Shown here piece after piece: positions 43,734-49,008 of a DNA stretch of 49,008 nucleotides; position 1 is the stretch's first letter, and each line of letters starts with the position of its first letter. Source of the stretch: JAGOEF01 sp964511665 (lineage in GTDB: Bacteria > Bacteroidota > Bacteroidia > Bacteroidales > ML635J-15); the NCBI GenBank assembly GCA_964511665.1, contig CAZEHA010000024.1, forward strand, positions 1 through 49,008. The letters run 5' to 3'. A program made the position numbers and the translations under genes. A model generated the notes under the pieces. That model saw only the letters and a program-made list of their open reading frames with translations, was not told where the DNA came from and searched no databases.

Positions 43734-46126
43734 TATTCTAGAGATTTTATGGGAAACGAAAATATAAACCAAACGGGAAATTGTGCATCATCTAATTTCA
43801 GAGACCAGTTTTCGTTACTGAAATATTTGGCAATTCTGTTAATGTCGTAGCCACCAATGCCAGTGCCTTTAGATTTATTACCATTATAAAACTTGGTAAT
43901 AAATTTTTCCTTCGAGAAGTTTTTTGGAAAAGGAGTGCCATTGTTCTTTATATGCAACTCAATAAAAAAATCTAACTCTTTAAGTTCAATAACCAGTTTA
44001 TTAGATACATCTCTGTTTTGGAAACCATGATTAGAAGCATTTGACATAATATTTTCGATAAGGACTTTCATTAAAGTTAGATTACAACTTATACCTCTCT
44101 TTGTCAAGGCTTCACCAGAAATTAGCAAATGGGTTATTATAAAATTATAGTTTTTATCAGAAAGTTTTTTTATCAAATGATTTAACTGCTCAATAGAAAC
44201 AAGTTCTAAATTATATTTTTCGATTTTTAAACCATCTTCGCCTTTTTCGAGTATGATACTAATATGATTAATGTCATCTCGAATCTCCTTTAGTACTTTT
44301 ACAATTGAAACGTTGAATTGATTTTCAAAAGAAGCATTAAGTTTTAGATAAGCTTCAGTTTCAAAAGAATTGAAAAAGTTAATTAGTGTTTTTGCATTTG
44401 AAAGTATATTGCTTCTAGGAGCACCCAAAGAATGCTTTAATGAAGCAAATTCCTTGAATTTCTCAATTTCAAAGTTATTGGTAAGTAAATTTTCATTATA
44501 ATGCAGAGATTCTATTCTTGCCGACACCTGTAAGCTAACCCTTTTAAGCTGTTCAGAAATTGATGGAATAACAATCTTAATTGCCAAAAAGTCTTTTTTT
44601 CTGATAAATGGGATAATACTACTGCCTATTCTATAGCTATTGAGTTGCCGAGCAACTTGATCAGAATAAAGCTCTTGAATTAAGAATTGAGGATCTGCTT
44701 TATTCTCATCAACAGATATTGCAAGTATTTCTTGTTTAATGCAAATAGGTTCACCCTCGAATTTAAAATAAGTAGGTTTAAGAGTTTTCCATCGAAGAGT
44801 AACTAGAATGCAAGATTCAGAAATAACTCTATGAGTACGATTGCATTCTGAGTACTCAATTTTACTTGTATTTAAATTATTATTGATTGGGTCCTCTTTC
44901 AGATCTCTGATGTTAACAAGCTTAAATTTTTCTCTTAAATTTGCTGTTCTGCCGCGAATTTCATTGCATAATTCAGATAGTGCTGTACCATGAAACTCAT
45001 TAGCGAAATAGCGAGGAACATTTAAGTTATAATCAAGTTCTTTTATTTTATCAATATTAACAAAACGCAAAAAATCATTGCGGTTTTTTTCAAAAAAAAC
45101 AGAGCTTAATTGGTAATGTTCTTCATAATCAGGGTCTATTTTTTCAAAGAAATTCTTTATATCTATGAAGCGAACAATGTCTTTTGACTTCTTGCTTTTA
45201 TTTAACAAAAGAATGCAAAACCGAGTACTTGTATCATTAAAGATACTTGAAGGAAGAGAGACAACGGTATCTAGAAAACCATTTTCTACAATATCTTTAC
45301 GAATATTTCGAAGTTTTCTGCTAAATAGAGTATCAATTGGAAGGATTAGCAACATTTTGCCATGTGCAGTCAAGGACTGCATGCCTCTGCTAAATAAAAA
45401 CTCTACGTATGAAACAGATTTATTACTGTCATTTGTAAAGTAATTATATATAGGAGGCGTCGATATAATTAATTTGTACTTCTCTTTAATAGGCCATTCC
45501 TGAACAGGATTCGCGCAACTTAAGCGTGGGATAACAGTTTTATTCTGAGATTTTAACCAGAGAGTCCCTAGTGCCCATGAATAGTAGTTTTGTTCTTGTC
45601 CAAAATATTTATACCGATCAGGAAGAAATATGGCATATGAAGCCAATCCTGCAAATGGGTTATAAACTTTAGAATTTGCCGGTATATTAACTAAATCATT
45701 AACTAATTTAATCGTATCAGCAGAATGAATAAATACTTGCTGCTTTTTTTCAATTGATGTTGCGAAGTAATTCATTAAATTGTCAAAAACATAGTTAAAA
45801 TTTTCTTCAAGAAAATTTCGATTTAAAGAGCATAAAACGGTATTTATTTTAATAAATATTTTGGGGGAAATATTTTCAAAAGTTGATTTGAATGGTTCAA
45901 ATATTAATTTATAATCTTTATCTTGTTGAATTAAATGCCTTAAATCATCTTTAATATTATTCGGTTGTACTTCATCGAAAAAACCATCTTTATAAATTGA
46001 AATCAAAAAGAAAACGATATGAATATCATTAGAATGCATTTTGTCAAAAACCAGATCAACAATCTCCCAAACTTTTTGGATTATGTGTTGAAGAGGGTAA
46101 ATATTTGACAGCTTGTACATTGGCAT
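43733..46126 (-). CDS. N6-DNA-methylase-like / HsdS-like / histidine kinase fusion
   Basis: 797 residues. Residues about 100-345 look like a type I methylase (HsdM): NPFAGLASYAIF in place of DPACGTG (motif I, 156-167), and ISTPPIYNYF in place of NPPF/Y (motif IV, 221-230), then VSLPSSIFNDTSTRFCILLLNK. Because the catalytic Asn is Thr, methylation may be lost. Residues about 375-535 resemble a half specificity subunit (IRGRTANLREKFKLVNIRDLK ... RKKDFLAIKIVIPSISEQLKRV). A histidine-kinase part follows: H box LKHSLGAPRSNIL (H565), N box IENIMSNASNHG, G1 KNNGTPFP and G2 SKGTGIGGYDINRIAKYF (754-769). A DNA-recognition protein that signals by phosphotransfer is the simplest reading. It is next to the receiver protein (TAATG overlap). 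I know no named system with this fusion. Confidence 0.8.
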   Translation of the reverse strand: MPMYKLSNIYPLQHIIQKVWEIVDLVFDKMHSNDIHIVFFLISIYKDGFFDEVQPNNIKDDLRHLIQQDKDYKLIFEPFKSTFENISPKIFIKINTVLCSLNRNFLEENFNYVFDNLMNYFATSIEKKQQVFIHSADTIKLVNDLVNIPANSKVYNPFAGLASYAIFLPDRYKYFGQEQNYYSWALGTLWLKSQNKTVIPRLSCANPVQEWPIKEKYKLIISTPPIYNYFTNDSNKSVSYVEFLFSRGMQSLTAHGKMLLILPIDTLFSRKLRNIRKDIVENGFLDTVVSLPSSIFNDTSTRFCILLLNKSKKSKDIVRFIDIKNFFEKIDPDYEEHYQLSSVFFEKNRNDFLRFVNIDKIKELDYNLNVPRYFANEFHGTALSELCNEIRGRTANLREKFKLVNIRDLKEDPINNNLNTSKIEYSECNRTHRVISESCILVTLRWKTLKPTYFKFEGEPICIKQEILAISVDENKADPQFLIQELYSDQVARQLNSYRIGSSIIPFIRKKDFLAIKIVIPSISEQLKRVSLQVSARIESLHYNENLLTNNFEIEKFKEFASLKHSLGAPRSNILSNAKTLINFFNSFETEAYLKLNASFENQFNVSIVKVLKEIRDDINHISIILEKGEDGLKIEKYNLELVSIEQLNHLIKKLSDKNYNFIITHLLISGEALTKRGISCNLTLMKVLIENIMSNASNHGFQNRDVSNKLVIELKELDFFIELHIKNNGTPFPKNFSKEKFITKFYNGNKSKGTGIGGYDINRIAKYFSNENWSLKLDDAQFPVWFIFSFPIKSLE

Positions 46127-46151
46127 AACCAGAGTAATTAAAGATTATTTG

Positions 46152-46185
46152 CAAAAATAAATTATATATGTGCAGTACATCTGCA
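46152..46185 (-). promoter_or_regulatory. Promoter -7 element and operator-like palindrome of the methylase-kinase gene
   Basis: The minus strand has TATTTTTG (46152-46159, TAnnTTTG) 26 nt before the ATG at 46126, and upstream of it a palindrome TGCAG-N5-CTGCA (46171-46185) that covers the spacer to the -33 position. It sits directly after the WYL gene (stop 46190-46192). Repression there by the WYL protein is the natural hypothesis. Confidence 0.45.
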
Positions 46186-46189
46186 TAGG

Positions 46190-47200
46190 TTATAAATAAT
46201 TTTGAATTATTGATTTTGCTTTTTCTTGTAATACATCCGCAAGGCTTGCAGGTTCAAGAATTGTCAAGCCTTCGGCATGAGAAAATAATAGAGAAATTAA
46301 TTCGAAATTTATGATTACATTTAATTCAATAATTACAAAATCGTCATTCTGGATTTTTGTTTTCTGTGAACCGTGCAAAGGTTTTGTCTCAATATAAGGC
46401 CACAAGTCTTTTTTTACAGAAATAAGAATTGACTCGGGATTCTGATTGTTAGGGAATGTTACACCAACAAGGTCTTCGAAGCACTCGGAGAAATCGCAAT
46501 CTGAGTTTTGTCTAAAATTAACTTTTGCATCCTCGATTTTTTTAATTCTATCGATTGCTAAGTTTGACAAACCATCAAATTCATTGTTGTGACCGAATAA
46601 AAACCAACGGTTGTTGTATTGCTTCAGGAAGTATGGATGAATAATGTATTTAAACTCATCTTTCTGTTTAAAACCCTGGTAGATAATTTCGATGGGTTTC
46701 TGATAGATAATAGCGTTGAAAATTCGAGAGAAGTGCTCAAGACCAACTAGATAAGGATTTTGTTCGAATTCAATTACTTTAACCTTGTTGCCTTTTAGTT
46801 TAAATGCAGACTCGAGACGAATCAGCATTTCATCAATCCATTCGAAATGGGGCATGCCTTTAAATCGAGACAATAATAACAGTGTTTCTTTAAGTTGATT
46901 GGCTTCAGACTCGTTTAACGGCTGACTATTGATTGAGAACTTTAAATCAGCATAACGATAATACACTCTTCTCCCTTCTTTGAAGCGTTCAATTGGCGCT
47001 GAATAGCCACTTTCACTTTCCATAAAGTTGATGTCGTCGAAAATCTGACGTCGTTTAATACCCTCGCCTATAAAATAGTAATCGGCTAACGCATTGTTGC
47101 AAGCTTCAATAAGGTCCTCAATATAGTATTTACGCCCTGGATTTCGAAAGCATCTGTCGAGGGCCTGATAGCGAATCGTTGCGTGTTTGTTGGTAGCCAT
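46190..47200 (-). CDS. WYL-domain transcriptional regulator
   Basis: 336 residues: N-terminal winged-helix-like part (about 8-75: IRYQALDRCFRNPGRKYYIEDLI ... RRQIFDDINFMES), a linker with ESEANQLKETLLLLSRF, a WYL domain (about 150-230: KPIEIIYQGF, IIHPYFLKQYNNRWFLFGHN, NLAIDRIKKIE) and a C-terminal WCX-type part ending ILEPASLADVLQEKAKSII. WYL regulators (BrxR, CapW) control many prokaryotic defence operons and are thought to sense nucleic-acid or nucleotide ligands. First gene of the AT-rich minus-strand operon, 63 bp before the methylase-kinase fusion, with its own promoter match at 47211-47218. Confidence 0.9.
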   Translation of the reverse strand: MATNKHATIRYQALDRCFRNPGRKYYIEDLIEACNNALADYYFIGEGIKRRQIFDDINFMESESGYSAPIERFKEGRRVYYRYADLKFSINSQPLNESEANQLKETLLLLSRFKGMPHFEWIDEMLIRLESAFKLKGNKVKVIEFEQNPYLVGLEHFSRIFNAIIYQKPIEIIYQGFKQKDEFKYIIHPYFLKQYNNRWFLFGHNNEFDGLSNLAIDRIKKIEDAKVNFRQNSDCDFSECFEDLVGVTFPNNQNPESILISVKKDLWPYIETKPLHGSQKTKIQNDDFVIIELNVIINFELISLLFSHAEGLTILEPASLADVLQEKAKSIIQNYL

Positions 47201-47210
47201 ATATTAAGGA

Positions 47211-47218
47211 CAAAAGTA
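47211..47218 (-). promoter_or_regulatory. Promoter -7 element of the WYL gene
   Basis: Minus strand TACTTTTG, exact TAnnTTTG, 10 nt before the ATG at 47200, so the mRNA would be nearly leaderless. No convincing TTTG at the -33 position. Confidence 0.5.
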
Positions 47219-47350
47219 GCAAAATTCAAAGGTTAGACTTATTTGAAAGCTCTCCCAAACTTACCCCCTATTTTTCAAATATCCAAGACAAAAAACAATA
47301 TCTGAGATAGATTTTTCATGGGCAGTTGTTTTGTACCTGTTTCTCAAGCG

Positions 47351-47405
47351 TTTTTGCACCCGTGTTGCTTTCAAAATGTGTTGGTCTGCGCTGCTGAGTC
47401 CGGTC
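47351..47405. repeat. Direct repeat, right copy
   Basis: 55 bp, 50/55 identical to 36629-36683, same orientation; starts TTTTTGCACCCGTGTTGC. Marks the right side of the AT-rich cargo. Confidence 0.9.
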
Positions 47406-47460
47406 GGTATGTGTCTGCAAAGCTGGGAAACCGAACTGCCCCTCACAACATAGGATAAAT

Positions 47461-47554
47461 AGATATTCCTAAGTGTTCAGCTTGCTGCGGCAGGCTTTTT
47501 CGTGATTTCATTCTTCGTAATTGTATTGTTTCGGCTGAACACTAAGGACTATCT
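47461..47554. repeat. 21-bp inverted repeat around a 52-nt centre
   Basis: 47461-47481 (AGATATTCCTAAGTG...) and 47534-47554 are inverted with 19 of 21 positions pairing; the centre contains GCTGCGGCAGGC and a run of T. It could be a large stem-loop RNA, a MITE-like remnant or a binding/transfer site. No homologue known to me. Confidence 0.7.
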
Positions 47555-47784
47555 CTGTTGCTGAGGGTCAGTTGCGGCTTCCCTGATCGCAGCAGAACAT
47601 ACTCGACGAACTCATCAGATGCATTATGGAACATTTTGAAAAAATACAGCTATGTGCAAAAAAGCAGAAACAGGCAGCCGGAAAAAACCTGAACGCCTCT
47701 CAAAATCTATCATCTGCATTTGTGTGCGGGCTGTCGGGTGCGGACAAAAAATTCATGTATTCATTAACCATTAAATCTTGTATT

Positions 47785-48246
47785 ATGGAAACTTTAGTTA
47801 AAAAGAATGGAAAAGCAACTCAAAACGACGTTGCTATCGTGTCGAAAACCGGAATCGCTATCGACAAAGTGAAAACCGAAACGGCTATTGCCGAAGTAAA
47901 ACAACCCGAACCGGTACAGGTGGAGGAAACCGGTAAAGCAGTGGCGCATTTCGAGAACCTCACCGTAACACCGCCCAAGCCTGTGTTAACCCTCGAACAG
48001 AAAATTGAGAAGGTGGAAACCCTCAAAACCCTGATTGAGAAACGCGAACGCCTTGAGGCAAGCCGGAAGAAGTTAACCGCTTTTGTGGTGGGTGCAAACC
48101 AGTTCAGCGAAAACATCGTGCTGACAGACGAGAACGGCAACACGTTTAAAACCTCGAACACCGAAGTTTTCGCCAAGGTGGTAGATACCATTCAGAACAC
48201 CCTGGTAAGCAAAATTGCCGAGATTGAAAACCAAATCGAGTTCTAA
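47785..48246 (+). CDS. Hypothetical coiled-coil protein of the element backbone (153 aa)
   Basis: Start METLVKKNG at 47785. Residues 1-75 are polar and low-complexity (repeated Val/Lys/Glu/Pro), 75-105 form a coiled coil (TLEQKIEKVETLKTLIEKRERLEASRKKL), and the rest FVVGANQFSENIVLTDENGNTFKTSNTEVFAKVVDTIQ is an ordered segment. I do not recognise a family; genes like it are found just ahead of ArdC-like genes in Bacteroidota mobile elements (from memory). Base composition is clearly more GC-rich than the operon to the left, closer to the chromosome. Followed by a very small gene after 54 nt. Confidence 0.75.
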   Translation: METLVKKNGKATQNDVAIVSKTGIAIDKVKTETAIAEVKQPEPVQVEETGKAVAHFENLTVTPPKPVLTLEQKIEKVETLKTLIEKRERLEASRKKLTAFVVGANQFSENIVLTDENGNTFKTSNTEVFAKVVDTIQNTLVSKIAEIENQIEF

Positions 48247-48300
48247 ACCATCGGGGCAGGTCCGGTTCATCCCGGGTCTGCCCCTTAATTTTTTTGCATC

Positions 48301-48441
48301 ATGAAAATACTGTCATTCATATTCAACAAGGCAAAAGCCAAGAAGCAGTCCGACCTTGAATTGCTGATTGCCAAAAATCCCGAAGTGAAAAACCTGATTA
48401 AGAAACTTGATTTAGTCATCGTTAAAACCTCCAAATCATGA
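48301..48441 (+). CDS. Small basic protein (46 aa) before the ArdC-like gene
   Basis: ATG at 48301, TGA at 48439-48441; MKILSFIFNKAKAKKQSDLE start, Lys-rich and helical, no cysteines. The stop overlaps the next ATG as ATGA (48438-48441), which supports that it is translated and coupled to the ArdC-like gene. Family unknown. Confidence 0.65.
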   Translation: MKILSFIFNKAKAKKQSDLELLIAKNPEVKNLIKKLDLVIVKTSKS

Positions 48442-49008
48442 ACACCAACGAGATATACGAACGCATTACCAACACCATTATTGAGCTGTTGGAAGAGCAC
48501 AAGGCAAGCGATTATTCGCAATCTTGGTACAATCTGTCGGGGGAAGTGTTCGCCCGAAACATTGTAAATAAACACGTGTACAATGGCATCAATCAACTGC
48601 TGCTGTCGTTTATCCGGCGCAAACGGCAATATCCCTGCAACCGCTGGCTCACATTCAAGCAGATGGAGAAATACAACGCCCGTATCATCAAAGGCAGCAA
48701 AGCTGCAATGGTGGTTTATACATCTGTTATTTATATTGATGAAGATACGGGACGCAACATCACACACACCGTTGAACAACTGCTGCAGCACGGACAGAGC
48801 ATCGAACACCTGAACCTGCGAAAAATCGGGTATCTGAAAAGCTATAATGTGTTTAACGTGGCTTGTGTTGAAGGTTTGCCGGAGGAGTTTTACCGCATGG
48901 ATGAACTGGAGCAACTCAGCGAGATAGAACGTGATGAACGAGCCGAAAGCATGATTCGGGAGATTGGAGCCGAGATTGTGTTCGATGCCCAAAACGAAGC
49001 GTACTACA
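48438..49008 (+). CDS. ArdC-like antirestriction/ssDNA-binding protein (5' part, cut by window edge)
   Basis: 190 codons up to the edge. It starts MNTNEIYERITNTIIELLEE and has NKHVYNGINQLLLSF, NRWLTFKQMEKYNARIIKGSKAAMVVY and a polar tail, which match the N-terminal ArdC domain (DUF1738: YERVT-N-I, Y-G-N-LL, W-TFKQ-G-V-KG). ArdC proteins protect incoming conjugative DNA from restriction enzymes and bind single-stranded DNA; the zincin-like C-terminal domain would lie beyond the window. Start shared with the stop of the small gene upstream. Identification of the N-domain is fairly certain, the antirestriction role inferred. Confidence 0.8.
   Translation, partial: MNTNEIYERITNTIIELLEEHKASDYSQSWYNLSGEVFARNIVNKHVYNGINQLLLSFIRRKRQYPCNRWLTFKQMEKYNARIIKGSKAAMVVYTSVIYIDEDTGRNITHTVEQLLQHGQSIEHLNLRKIGYLKSYNVFNVACVEGLPEEFYRMDELEQLSEIERDERAESMIREIGAEIVFDAQNEAYY

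Larger units (their letters stand above)
47201..47784. other. Gene-poor junction between the operon and the element backbone
   Basis: 584 bp with no gene I can support. It contains the WYL promoter element, the right copy of the 55-bp direct repeat (47351-47405) and a 21-bp inverted repeat around 52 nt (47461-47554). An ORF that begins with ATG at 47626 in frame with the next gene adds 53 residues of low-complexity, cysteine-containing peptide and is probably not its true start. Confidence 0.6.
35057..49008 (+). mobile_element. Left part of an integrative element at tRNA-Glu (right end outside window)
   Basis: Starts at the 3' end of tRNA-Glu with candidate integrase arm sites and a tyrosine recombinase, continues with the AT-rich minus-strand operon (36753-47200) and then with backbone-like genes, ending in an ArdC-like antirestriction gene typical of Bacteroidota conjugative elements. 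No second copy of the tRNA 3' end is seen in the window, so the other boundary lies to the right. No relaxase or conjugation gene is visible yet, so ICE, mobilisable element or genomic island stay open. Confidence 0.75.

Noticed and set aside
42558..46126. Detocs (defensive two-component) system
   Set aside because: Kinase and receiver are there, but there is no TPR-type sensor kinase and no PNP-type effector on the receiver protein; the kinase is fused to methylase parts instead.
36753..47200. BREX, DISARM or an ordinary type I restriction-modification system
   Set aside because: No PglZ, BrxL/BrxC, DrmA/B/C or HsdR. The methylase motifs are altered and there is no translocating restriction subunit.
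47261..47446. 61-codon minus-strand frame covering the right 55-bp repeat
   Set aside because: The left repeat has no start in the same frame and is broken, so the repeat is better described as DNA element or relic than as a gene.
47626..47784. N-terminal extension of the 47785 gene from an ATG at 47626
   Set aside because: Adds 53 residues unlike the rest, including cysteines, and METLVKKNG at 47785 is a better start.
48285..48992. 235-codon open frame on the minus strand at the right edge
   Set aside because: It is opposite the 46-residue gene and the ArdC-like gene, which have a family match and ATGA coupling.

Overview
The window reads as a chromosome segment of a Bacteroidota bacterium, most likely Bacteroidales or a close relative. 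Evidence: type IX secretion (T9SS) sorting domains of type A and type B, a PorP/SprF outer-membrane protein, a GldE start next to ssb, an S46 dipeptidyl-peptidase, the futalosine menaquinone genes mqnB and mqnD, and promoters of the Bacteroidota form TTTG-N19-21-TAnnTTTG. The species cannot be fixed from the sequence.

Layout. 1-5804 (minus strand) is a housekeeping run with translational coupling: DUF2520 dehydrogenase-like protein, KdsC-like HAD phosphatase, UbiA prenyltransferase, Maf, S46 peptidase, SSB, start of GldE. 5935-6624 is a small secreted protein. 6775-12416 holds cell-surface/T9SS genes (PorP/SprF, a type B cargo, a phage-fibre-like surface protein, a type A cargo). 12560-13237 is a REP-associated tyrosine transposase (RAYT) whose REP palindromes lie upstream, inside its own reading frame and across its stop codon. 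13234-19332 holds mqnD, mqnB, folE, fabD, a methyltransferase and a degenerate EF-G paralogue. 19524-29458 is a seven-gene plus-strand glycan locus: flippase, GT2, a membrane-anchored two-lectin-like/propeller protein, a GH16-like lipoprotein, a response regulator/histidine kinase pair and an ArnT-like glycosyltransferase. 29510-34909 holds a GGGP synthase-like gene, coaD, glnS, a 7TMR-DISM histidine kinase and folB.

From 34985 on, a tRNA-Glu(UUC) gene is followed by a Bacteroidota-type tyrosine recombinase, and everything to the right edge looks like the left part of an integrative element. Its cargo is a visibly AT-rich minus-strand operon (47200 to 36753): a WYL-domain regulator; a fusion of N6-DNA-methylase, HsdS-like and histidine-kinase parts; a receiver-domain protein; a possible 37-residue ORF; a 1306-residue sacsin/Hsp90-like ATPase; and a UPF1-like SF1 helicase. 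Imperfect 55-bp direct repeats (50/55 identical) bracket this operon. To its right come a 21-bp inverted repeat and backbone-like genes ending in an ArdC-like antirestriction gene cut by the window edge.

The best candidate for an undescribed system is this operon. It joins the modification and recognition parts of a type I restriction enzyme to two-component signalling parts, with a sacsin-like ATPase and a helicase as likely effectors. I cannot match it to a named defence system from sequence alone. The second most interesting item is the RAYT that carries in-frame REP palindromes and shares one palindrome as the stop codon of two converging genes.
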